Assembly (NCBI GenBank): GCA_016782825.1
Contig: JADHXT010000223.1
Location: forward strand, 1-6,282
Direction of reading: 5' to 3'
DNA from: Candidatus Brocadiia bacterium
Lineage (GTDB): Bacteria; Planctomycetota; PUPC01; DSUN01
Length of the DNA: 6,282 bases
The translations under genes and the position numbers were made by a program. The notes beneath the pieces were generated by a model. It had not been told where the DNA came from, did not search any database, and saw only the letters and a program-made list of their open reading frames with translations. Shown piece after piece: positions 1 through 5,984 of the stretch (its first letter is position 1; each line of letters starts with the position of its first letter).

Positions 1-1743
1 AGCCGGCCGCGCGGCGGCCAGCTTCTCGCGCGCCTCGCCGCTCAGCTCGCGCAGGGCGCCGTAGTCGATGCCATCGGGAATCGGCCGGGCTTCCATACGC
101 TTGAAGCGCTCGATGTCGCTCGTCTGGCGCCGGATGTAGCCGGCGTATTTCACCTCGATCTCCACCTGCTCCTTCACGGCCTCGGGCAGGTTCCTGGCGG
201 CGAGTTCGGTGTCGACAGCCTCGATGTCGGCGAAGCCGTTCTCGGGCCGCCGCAGCAGCCGCAGCAGCGACACGCCGGCGGAGCGACTCCGGGTGATGTA
301 GTCGTGCGTGTCGGCAATCGCCTGTTCCTTGGCCTGGAGCTTCGCCCACATGGCATCGTCCACCAGCCCGATGCGGCGAGCGATGGGCATGAGGCGTCGG
401 TCCGCATTGTCCTGCCGCAGCAGCAGGCGATACTCGGCGCGCGACGTGAACATGCGATACGGCTCGGGCGGGTTGAGCGTCACGAGATCGTCGATCAGCA
501 CGCCGACATATGCCTCGTCGCGGCCGAGCACGAGTGGCTCGTCGTCGCGCGCGGAGAGTGCGGCGTTGATGCCGGCCATGAGGCCCTGTGCGGCGGCCTC
601 CTCGTAGCCCGACGTGCCGTTGATCTGGCCGCCGAGGAACAGGCCTCGCAGCCGCTGGGTCTCCAGCGATGGCTTGAGCTGATAGGGCGGCACGAAGTCG
701 TAGGCGATGCCGTAGCCGTAGCGGACGATCTCGGCGCGTTCCAGTCCTTCCACGCTGCGCACCATCTCTTCCTGCGCGTCGGGCGGCAGGGTGTTGAACA
801 GGCCGTTGGCATAGACCTCGAGGGTCTCGGTGCCCTCGGGCTCGAGGAAGAGCTGGTGCGAGGTCTTCTCGGGGAACCGCAGCACCTTGGCCTCGATGGA
901 CGGGCAATAGCGCGGCACGGCGCCGACGGCCCTGCCGCTCATCTCGGCGGAGCGGTGCAGATGGGCGCGCACGATCGCGTGTGTCCGCTCGTTGGTGTGG
1001 GCGATGTGGCACGAGACGCTGGGCCGCTCGATGCGGTGGGTGGTGAAGGAGAAGGGCCGCGGCGGGTCGTCGCCTGGCTGGGCCTCCAGCACGCCGTAGT
1101 CGATGGTGGCGCCGTGAAGGCGAGGCGGGGTGTTGGTGGTCAGGCGCCCCACCTCGAAGCCGAGCTCGCGCAGGTGCTCGCTCACGCCCAGGCCCGCCGG
1201 CTCCGCCGCGCGTCCCGCCTGCTCCTCGAACTGGCCCAGGTGCACCGTGCCGTTGAGGAACGTGCCTGTGGTGAGCACCACCGTGCGGCCGCGGTACTCC
1301 ACGCCCATCGCGTCGACCACGCCGGCCACGCGGCCGCCGTCGACGAGCAGCCTCCGCACGCTGCCCTGCCGTAGGCAGAGACCGGGCTGCCGCTCGATGC
1401 GAAACTTCATGGTCCGCGAGTAGAGCCAGCGGTCGGCCTGGGCGCGCGGCGAGTGCACGGCCGGGCCGCGGCCGCGGTTGAGCATGTGGAAGTGGATGCC
1501 CGTCTGGTCGATCGCCTGCCCCATGGCGCCGCCGAGGGCGTCGATCTCGCGGACGAGTTGGCCCTTGGCCATGCCGCCGATGGCGGGGTTGCACGACATC
1601 TTGGCGACGGTGTCGAGATTGAGGCTCACGAGCAACGTGCGCGCGCCCAGCCGCGCCGCGATGAGCGCGGCTTCGCAGCCGGCGTGTCCCGCGCCGACGA
1701 CAATGACGTCGAAAAGATCGTGGGTCATTTCTTTCGGATGCAT
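1..1743 (-). CDS. mnmG: MnmG (GidA), tRNA uridine-5-carboxymethylaminomethyl modification enzyme, C-terminus cut by window edge
   Basis: MnmG is the FAD- and NADH-dependent partner of the GTPase MnmE. Together they install the (carboxymethyl)aminomethyl group on U34 of certain tRNAs in the cytoplasm. Reading leftward from 1743 there are 581 open codons with no stop. Visible landmarks are the dinucleotide-binding GAGHAG (residues 17-22), MSCNPAIGGMAKGQLVRE (Cys51), TTGTFLNG, PRYCPSIE (Cys280), LFLEPEG, GLFLGGQINGTSGYEEAA (about 367-384) and YRMFTSRAEYRLLLRQDNAD (about 429-448). Cys51 and Cys280 sit where E. coli MnmG has its two conserved cysteines (47 and 277). The last residues, around LSGEAREKL, match the start of the C-terminal MnmE/tRNA-binding helical domain. 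The family is about 620-630 residues, so roughly 50 are missing beyond base 1. The start at 1743 is chosen because AGAAG lies 6 nt upstream; ATG at 1728 (MTHDLFDV) is in frame and fits the usual N-terminal length slightly better. It lies 45 nt after the SAM hydroxide adenosyltransferase stop and is probably co-transcribed. Confidence 0.97.
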   Translation of the reverse strand, partial: MHPKEMTHDLFDVIVVGAGHAGCEAALIAARLGARTLLVSLNLDTVAKMSCNPAIGGMAKGQLVREIDALGGAMGQAIDQTGIHFHMLNRGRGPAVHSPRAQADRWLYSRTMKFRIERQPGLCLRQGSVRRLLVDGGRVAGVVDAMGVEYRGRTVVLTTGTFLNGTVHLGQFEEQAGRAAEPAGLGVSEHLRELGFEVGRLTTNTPPRLHGATIDYGVLEAQPGDDPPRPFSFTTHRIERPSVSCHIAHTNERTHAIVRAHLHRSAEMSGRAVGAVPRYCPSIEAKVLRFPEKTSHQLFLEPEGTETLEVYANGLFNTLPPDAQEEMVRSVEGLERAEIVRYGYGIAYDFVPPYQLKPSLETQRLRGLFLGGQINGTSGYEEAAAQGLMAGINAALSARDDEPLVLGRDEAYVGVLIDDLVTLNPPEPYRMFTSRAEYRLLLRQDNADRRLMPIARRIGLVDDAMWAKLQAKEQAIADTHDYITRSRSAGVSLLRLLRRPENGFADIEAVDTELAARNLPEAVKEQVEIEVKYAGYIRRQTSDIERFKRMEARPIPDGIDYGALRELSGEAREKLAAARPA

Positions 1744-1788
1744 TCTCTGCTTCTGTCGCTGTCCGCTGTGGAAGCTGGGCTCGGTTCG

Positions 1789-2595
1789 CTAACTGGAGAG
1801 GCCACAGGTGACCCGCACCGGCGTGCGTCGTCCCACGCCGAGCACATCGGCGGCGGAGCCCGCGTTGGCCGAGATCTCGAGCAGCCCTCCACTGCCGATG
1901 ACGGCGAGCAGGTCGCCGACGCTCACTTCCGCATACGTGCGTTGCACGCCGCTGATCTCCTCGGAGGCGATGTAGACGTGCAGCCCTTCGCCGCACGGCG
2001 TGCCGAGGGCCTCGAGGTCCTCGCGTGAAATGTTGGTCACCAGGTTGCCGAAGCGGTCCACGTGCACCACCACGCCGGCCACCGTGCCCGGCTCGATGGC
2101 AGGCATCGCCACATCCACGCGCTTCCAGTCGTCCACCGGCGGCCCCATCGTCTCCAGCGGCACGCCCAGGGTGAGGTGCGCGGCCACGGGGGCAAACACG
2201 TCGCGGCCGTGGAAGGTCATGCTCACGGGGTGGCGGAAGTAATCCGCGTTGCTCACGCTGATGGTTCGCCCCGGCTCCTTGCCGCGGAAGACGACGCTAA
2301 GCAATCCGTTGTCGGGGGCCATGAGGATGTGGCCGCCGAACTCCGCGGCCAGAATCCGCCGCTCGCTGCCCACGCCGGGGTCCACGATCGCCACGTGCAC
2401 GGTGCCGGCGGGGAAGCAGCGGAAGGCGCCGGCCAGCACGTAGCCCGCGTCGGCGATGTCGTGCGGCGGCACATCGTGCGAGATATCCACGAGCTGCACA
2501 TCGGGGTTCACGCTCAGCGCGGCGCCTCGGGTGGCTCCCACGTAGGGGTCGGTGGTGCCGAAATCGCTGAGCAACGTGATGCAGCCGCGGCTCAT
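1789..2595 (-). CDS. SAM hydroxide adenosyltransferase (former DUF62 family)
   Basis: A 268-residue protein of the family that cleaves S-adenosyl-L-methionine with a water-derived hydroxide to adenosine and L-methionine. It is related to the fluorinase and chlorinase enzymes. The N-terminal domain shows TLLSDFG (8-13), DISHDVPPHDI (37-47), VDPGVGSERR (71-80), MAPDNGLLS (92-100) and TFHGRDVFAP (127-136). Asp72, Arg79 and His129 reproduce the Asp-Arg-His triad and spacing known for the hydrolysing enzymes, so hydrolysis rather than halogenation is expected. The smaller C-terminal domain has VDRFGNLVTNI (179-189) and a closing GSGGLLEISANAGSA (234-248). There is no signal peptide, so it is cytoplasmic. 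The start at 2595 is supported by GGAG 7 nt upstream and by the family N-terminus. The ATG overlaps the upstream stop as ATGA, indicating translational coupling to the glycosyltransferase. The frame stays open far upstream (to 3882), but that part is only the off-frame shadow of the glycosyltransferase. The physiological purpose of this SAM hydrolysis is not settled for the family. Confidence 0.93.
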   Translation of the reverse strand: MSRGCITLLSDFGTTDPYVGATRGAALSVNPDVQLVDISHDVPPHDIADAGYVLAGAFRCFPAGTVHVAIVDPGVGSERRILAAEFGGHILMAPDNGLLSVVFRGKEPGRTISVSNADYFRHPVSMTFHGRDVFAPVAAHLTLGVPLETMGPPVDDWKRVDVAMPAIEPGTVAGVVVHVDRFGNLVTNISREDLEALGTPCGEGLHVYIASEEISGVQRTYAEVSVGDLLAVIGSGGLLEISANAGSAADVLGVGRRTPVRVTCGLSS

Positions 2596-4421
2596 GGCGC
2601 GTCTCCGGGCGTGCCCTGCTGTGCCACGGCCTGCGCCGTGCTCGACTGGAGCACCAGGATCTCGGGATTCACGTAGCACATGTCCTCGGGGTAGCCGGCC
2701 AGGTCGACGGCTCGGCCCAGCAGACGCAGCGGCACGCGGTACTCCTGCCACACCACATAGTCGATGGAGCGCACCAGCACGTCGTACCAAAACTCGTCGG
2801 CAAAGCACTGAATCGTGCCTTGGCTTAGTATTGTACCATATTGCAGGCCGCTGGTCACAAAGTAGTCGGGGCGCAGGAGCCGCAGGCGCGCCAGGTCGTG
2901 CGGATCGGCGTTGGGCGAGTCCTCCAACACGACCAAGCGGTATCGTGCCGGGTCGAGTGGCGGCATCTCGAACTGCCATGGCCACTTGCTCATCCCCACG
3001 GTGGAACCGGGGCGGACCTGCCTCGCGATGTCCTCGCCGGCGATGGTGCGCACGTTGTCCCGCGCGTAGAGCTGCGACCAGGCGACGGTCATCGCCACAG
3101 GCCACGCCATCAGCAGCGCCAGCGCAGTCGCCCCGACGGCCACCCGCACGCGGCGCGACGCCACGAACTCGTGCAGCCCCTGCGCGCTGTGAGTCAGGGC
3201 GCGCGCGCACAGGAGCGCCAGACACGGCAGCACGGGCACGTAGTAGCGCGAGTAGGTGCGCCCGTCGAAGGCCACCACCGCTGCCCATGCCGCCAGCCAG
3301 GCGAGGAGCAACAGGTCGTCCTCCTCGTGCCGCCCGATGGCGAGCAACACGCTGAGACACGCCACCACGGCCAGTGGCCACGTGACCAGTGCCGGCAGCA
3401 TCGCGAACCAGTGCAGGAAGAGCCCCGCGGGCGAGAGCCGCGCCAGCATGCCCCCGGCCGACACGTGCCCCGTCTCCGAACGGAAATCCGCGAGGAAATT
3501 GCCCAGGTTCGCCACGTGGTACGGGCAGACGACGGCAAAGACCACAAGCATCACCAGCAGGGCCACCGCCGACCCCCACGCGATGGTACTGCGCTTGCCT
3601 GGGTGGTGGCGCAGGCTGATGGCGCCGGCGAGCGGAATCATCGGCCACAGCACGACGGCGAAGTACTGGAAGCCCACACACGCGCCGGCCGCCACGCCGG
3701 CCAGCACGTACCACCGCGTCTTCCACACGTGGGCAATCTCGCGGCAGCACGCGAACAGCAGCACGGCGGCCAGTGCCGCACAGGTGTTGCGGGTCAGGTT
3801 GTGGCTGTGCACGCCGTAGGCCGGCATGGCCGCCAGCAGCACCATGGCCAGCACCCCCATCCAGCCGCCGCCCAGGCGCCACACCGCCAGCAGCGCCGCT
3901 GCCGCCGCCAAGAGGGTGAGCAGGCGGCCCGCCACGTAGAGCCGTCCCATCTCGTCGGGGTGCTCGAAGTAGAACTCGATGTTTCGCTCCAGCCGCACCC
4001 GCCCGAGCACCGAGCCCAGCCCCAGCGCCCCGCCCACGAGATAGGTGTGGAGCGAGGGGTAGATGTAGTTGCCGGGATCGAAGTTCAGCCGGCCCGGCTG
4101 CATGTTGCTCAGGCTCTTGAACACCTGGTACTCGTCGGGGTGGTAGGAGCGGATGGGGTTGAAGATGTGGCGAGGGAAGGCCTGGGCTTCCTTGCTCTTG
4201 CGGCCACGGGAGCCCCAGTGCCGCCAGCTATCCCGCATCAGCTGCTTGGGCACGCGGCGGATGCGGTCCACGCCGCCTTCCAGGCGTGCCCGGCGCTGGC
4301 TCGGCACGCCCCACGCGATGCCCCACGCCACGAGGGCGCAGAATGCCCCCAGGACCGCCAGGCCGACAATGGCCTGCAACCGACGATGCTTCCGCTCGCG
4401 CTGCTCCATGGGTGTGCTCAT
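2592..4421 (-). CDS. GT-C fold membrane glycosyltransferase, PMT/GT39-like
   Basis: A 609-residue integral membrane protein resembling polyprenyl- or dolichyl-phosphate-sugar-dependent transferases (PMT_2/ArnT-like). These move a sugar from a lipid carrier to a protein or glycan acceptor on the outer face of the membrane. Residues 17-39 form the first membrane segment. The following extracytoplasmic loop holds HPDEYQVF (94-101, with the acidic Asp96-Glu97 pair expected to act in catalysis) and NYIYPSLHTYLVGG (118-131), the classic first-loop signature. Further hydrophobic segments lie around 161-181, 185-201, 213-229, 236-260, 279-300, 338-362, 368-386, 390-408 and 427-448. A mostly soluble domain of about 160 residues follows. 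HPDE recurs at 154-157 just before RLYVAGRLL. ATG at 4421 is preferred because GGGGGA sits 4 nt upstream; in-frame ATGs at 4433 and 4409 are alternatives. Donor and acceptor cannot be told from sequence. No gene for a carrier-sugar synthase or flippase is in view. Confidence 0.85.
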   Translation of the reverse strand: MSTPMEQRERKHRRLQAIVGLAVLGAFCALVAWGIAWGVPSQRRARLEGGVDRIRRVPKQLMRDSWRHWGSRGRKSKEAQAFPRHIFNPIRSYHPDEYQVFKSLSNMQPGRLNFDPGNYIYPSLHTYLVGGALGLGSVLGRVRLERNIEFYFEHPDEMGRLYVAGRLLTLLAAAAALLAVWRLGGGWMGVLAMVLLAAMPAYGVHSHNLTRNTCAALAAVLLFACCREIAHVWKTRWYVLAGVAAGACVGFQYFAVVLWPMIPLAGAISLRHHPGKRSTIAWGSAVALLVMLVVFAVVCPYHVANLGNFLADFRSETGHVSAGGMLARLSPAGLFLHWFAMLPALVTWPLAVVACLSVLLAIGRHEEDDLLLLAWLAAWAAVVAFDGRTYSRYYVPVLPCLALLCARALTHSAQGLHEFVASRRVRVAVGATALALLMAWPVAMTVAWSQLYARDNVRTIAGEDIARQVRPGSTVGMSKWPWQFEMPPLDPARYRLVVLEDSPNADPHDLARLRLLRPDYFVTSGLQYGTILSQGTIQCFADEFWYDVLVRSIDYVVWQEYRVPLRLLGRAVDLAGYPEDMCYVNPEILVLQSSTAQAVAQQGTPGDAP

Positions 4422-4427
4422 GCTGTC

Positions 4428-4460
4428 CCCCATTGTAAACCGCCGTCCGCCCTGCGGCAA
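4428..4460 (-). promoter_or_regulatory. Possible leftward sigma70-type promoter, near-leaderless
   Basis: On the minus strand TTGCCG (4460-4455) is followed after exactly 17 nt by TACAAT (4437-4432). The -10 matches the consensus at 5 of 6 positions and the -35 at 4 of 6. Transcription would start near 4425, only a few bases before the preferred glycosyltransferase ATG at 4421, so the message would be nearly leaderless and the GGGGGA at the ATG would lie at or outside its 5' end. This is a motif match by eye in a short GC-rich region, and a different promoter further upstream is possible. Confidence 0.35.
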
Positions 4461-4467
4461 ATCCTGC

Positions 4468-4495
4468 GCCGGCGCCGCCTCGGCGGCTTGCCGGC
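4468..4495. repeat. GC-rich inverted repeat (imperfect 12-bp stem) between divergent promoters
   Basis: GCCGGC (4468-4473) followed directly by GCCGCC (4474-4479) is mirrored across a 2-base centre TC by GGCGGC (4482-4487), a TT bulge (4488-4489) and GCCGGC (4490-4495). All 12 pairs are G-C or C-G. It lies upstream of both candidate -35 boxes, 9 nt from the rightward one and 7 nt from the leftward one. It has no T-tract on either strand side, so it does not look like an intrinsic terminator. A regulator site or a supercoiling-sensitive cruciform are possible roles; chance in GC-rich DNA is the alternative. Confidence 0.55.
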
Positions 4496-4504
4496 ACTCC
4501 GCGA

Positions 4505-4533
4505 TTGACTCGGGGCATGCGCGGCAATATACT
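4505..4533 (+). promoter_or_regulatory. Sigma70-type promoter for the aminotransferase gene
   Basis: TTGACT (4505-4510) and TATACT (4528-4533) are separated by exactly 17 nt. Each matches the consensus hexamer at 5 of 6 positions, which stands out in this GC-rich background. Expected transcription start is near 4540, giving a leader of about 47 nt before the ATG at 4587 that contains the ribosome binding site AAGGAG. No extended -10 TG is present. Confidence 0.72.
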
Positions 4534-4535
4534 GT

Positions 4536-4549
4536 GAGCAGTCCTGCTC
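4536..4549. promoter_or_regulatory. Perfect 14-base dyad over the predicted transcription start (operator candidate)
   Basis: GAGCAG (4536-4541), a TC centre and CTGCTC (4544-4549) form a perfect inverted repeat. It begins 3 nt after the -10 box and spans the expected +1 of the rightward promoter, the position where a repressor would block initiation. If transcription begins near 4540 the left arm is only partly transcribed, so a DNA-level operator is more likely than an RNA hairpin. No regulator gene is present in the window and I do not recognise the site as a known family's operator. Confidence 0.45.
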
Positions 4550-4569
4550 TCGACACCCAATCAGAAGGC

Positions 4570-4575
4570 AAGGAG
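4570..4575 (+). promoter_or_regulatory. Ribosome binding site AAGGAG of the aminotransferase gene
   Basis: AAGGAG is a strong anti-16S match but lies 11 nt from the ATG at 4587, at the long end of normal spacing. A GTG at 4580 is closer but opens a different frame of only about 60 codons without family resemblance, so the ATG at 4587 is kept as the start. Confidence 0.65.
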
Positions 4576-4586
4576 CACCGTGTTCC

Positions 4587-5933
4587 ATGGAATTCGACGC
4601 GCTGAACAAGTCGGGGATGACCAATCTCTTCTCGGCGCTCGGCAAGAGCATCGAGCTGCCGCAGGGCATCTTCTACTGGCTCGGACGGGCCAAGACCGAA
4701 GCCGAGATCAACGCCACCATCGGCTCGGCCAAAGGGCCGGCCTCCGAGATCATCGACGGCGGGGGTGACGAGACGATCACCTTCTACCTGCCCTCGATGC
4801 AGGAGTCGTTCGGCGGCCTGACGAGCGAGGAGACCTTCCCCTACGCCCCCATCCTCGGCCTGCCCGAGCTTCGCGCCGCCTGGAAGGGCTACGTGCTCCA
4901 CAAGCTGGCCGACGCCCGCGACCGCGTGGAGCCCTGCATGACGCTGCCCGTCATGACCCCCGGCATCACCGGCGCTCTCCACGTGGCCGCCAAGCTGTTC
5001 ATCGACCGCGACGAGGTGGTCGTCTCCCCCGACCGCTTCTGGGGCAACTACCGCAATATCCTCGAACGCAACATCGGCGCCCGCATCGAGACCTTCCCCT
5101 TCTTCGATGGCGACCGCTTCAACGTGCAGGGCATGGCCCGCAAGCTGCTCGACACGCTCCAGGATCAGCACAAGGCCGTGCTTGTCCTCAACCTGCCGAA
5201 CAACCCCGTCGGCTACCTGCCCAGGCAAGAGACCGTCGCTCCCCTCGTGGAAGCCCTCGTGAACGTGGTCGAGGAGTCCAGCAAGTCGCTCGTCGTCCTC
5301 CTCGATGATTCCTACGAAGGCTACGTCTACGATCCCGAGGCCGCCCAGCGCTCGATCTTCGCCGAGCTGTGCGACTGTCACCGCCGCATTCTGCCCATCA
5401 AGCTCGACGGCATATCCAAGGAGATGCTCTTCTACGGCGGGCGCATCGGCGCCATGACCTTCGGGCTGCCCACCAGCCTGGAAGTGGATCGAGCCACCCT
5501 CGAAAGCGAGCTGGAGAACAAGCTCGGAGCCCTCATCCGCAGCACAGTGAGCAACAGCCCCCGGCCCATCCAGACGGCTATCCTCAAAGCCCTGCAGAAG
5601 CTCGACATCACCCTGGCCGAGCGCCAGCGGGTGATCGACGTGCTCGCGCGCCGCGCCAACCTGCTCCGCCACGAGCTCGAGAAGCTCGACTGCCCGCCGC
5701 TTAAGCCGCTGCCCTTCAACGCAGGCTTCTTCTGCTTCTGCGACATCGAGGGCCTCTCCGCCGAGAAGCTCGCCGACCACCTGATGACGAAGTACAAGAC
5801 GGCCGTCGTGCCCACCGAGAGCGGCAAGATCAACGGCATCCGCGTGGCCTTCTGCTCCGTGCCCGAGGGGCAGATTCCTCTCCTGGCCCAGAACATCGCC
5901 GACGCCATTGCCGACCTCACGCAGAAGGAATAG
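4587..5933 (+). CDS. PLP-dependent class I/II (fold-type I) aminotransferase, substrate unknown
   Basis: A complete 448-residue cytoplasmic enzyme expected to move an amino group between an amino acid and a 2-oxo acid using pyridoxal phosphate. Core motifs appear in family order: PYAPILGLPELRAAW (85-99, early substrate-side loop), TPGITGAL (123-130, phosphate-binding turn), WGNY (152-155, aromatic stacking region), NLPNNPVGY (202-210, Asn206), LLDDSYEGYVYD (238-249, Asp240 and Tyr243 spaced like the Asp and Tyr that hold the cofactor ring), and GISKEMLFYGGRIG (275-288). In that last motif Lys278 is the likely Schiff-base lysine and Arg286 the phosphate-binding arginine. IRVAFCSV (418-425) supplies the probable carboxylate-binding Arg419. 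Length is somewhat above the ~400 typical of aspartate-type enzymes, partly from about 80 N-terminal residues before the PYAPILG motif. Cysteines are frequent near the C-terminus (369, 383, 385, 423). It is served by the strong promoter at 4505-4533. Aspartate, aromatic, alanine or methionine specificity cannot be decided by eye, and a PLP lyase activity is a less likely alternative. Confidence 0.9.
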   Translation: MEFDALNKSGMTNLFSALGKSIELPQGIFYWLGRAKTEAEINATIGSAKGPASEIIDGGGDETITFYLPSMQESFGGLTSEETFPYAPILGLPELRAAWKGYVLHKLADARDRVEPCMTLPVMTPGITGALHVAAKLFIDRDEVVVSPDRFWGNYRNILERNIGARIETFPFFDGDRFNVQGMARKLLDTLQDQHKAVLVLNLPNNPVGYLPRQETVAPLVEALVNVVEESSKSLVVLLDDSYEGYVYDPEAAQRSIFAELCDCHRRILPIKLDGISKEMLFYGGRIGAMTFGLPTSLEVDRATLESELENKLGALIRSTVSNSPRPIQTAILKALQKLDITLAERQRVIDVLARRANLLRHELEKLDCPPLKPLPFNAGFFCFCDIEGLSAEKLADHLMTKYKTAVVPTESGKINGIRVAFCSVPEGQIPLLAQNIADAIADLTQKE

Positions 5934-5973
5934 AAAAGCGCCGGCCACACGATGCCTCGCACCCGCCCTCATT

Positions 5974-5978
5974 GGAGG
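5974..5978 (+). promoter_or_regulatory. Ribosome binding site GGAGG of the serine hydrolase gene
   Basis: GGAGG lies 6 nt before the ATG at 5985, an ideal arrangement that fixes this start and gives a protein opening with a normal signal peptide. The 51-nt gap from the aminotransferase stop holds no hairpin followed by a T-run, so readthrough from the aminotransferase message is plausible. Confidence 0.8.
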
Positions 5979-5984
5979 TCTGCC

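Noticed and set aside
304..1374. A 356-codon plus-strand open frame.
   Set aside because: It is antisense to mnmG, whose conserved motifs run uninterrupted across the same bases. The composition (Ala, His, Val, Glu, Arg) is typical of a GC-rich antisense shadow.
1744..1788. Possible hairpin or terminator between the SAM hydroxide adenosyltransferase and mnmG (GAGC-CCA-GCTT on the minus strand).
   Set aside because: The stem is only about 4 pairs with a wobble and has no T-run, so it does not support a terminator.
1789..2595. Possible fluorinase or chlorinase assignment.
   Set aside because: The Asp72-Arg79-His129 arrangement is that of the hydroxide-using family, and the protein length does not suggest the extra loop typical of the fluorinase.
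1453..2676. Other plus-strand open frames of 100-200 codons over mnmG and the SAM hydrolase.
   Set aside because: They overlap confidently assigned genes on the other strand and show low-complexity GC-rich composition without motifs.
2596..3882. Long N-terminal extension of the SAM hydroxide adenosyltransferase (697 codons in total).
   Set aside because: The extension lies entirely inside the glycosyltransferase gene in another frame and is rich in Ala, Arg and Gly without motifs. The family N-terminus, the GGAG site and the ATGA overlap all place the start at 2595.
2841..4508. A 555-codon plus-strand open frame.
   Set aside because: It is antisense to the glycosyltransferase, with extreme His, Gln and Arg content and no domain resemblance. 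It would also run through the intergenic hairpin.
5934..5984. Possible terminator after the aminotransferase, containing the palindrome GCCGGC.
   Set aside because: A self-complementary 6-mer with no loop and no following T-run is not an intrinsic terminator.
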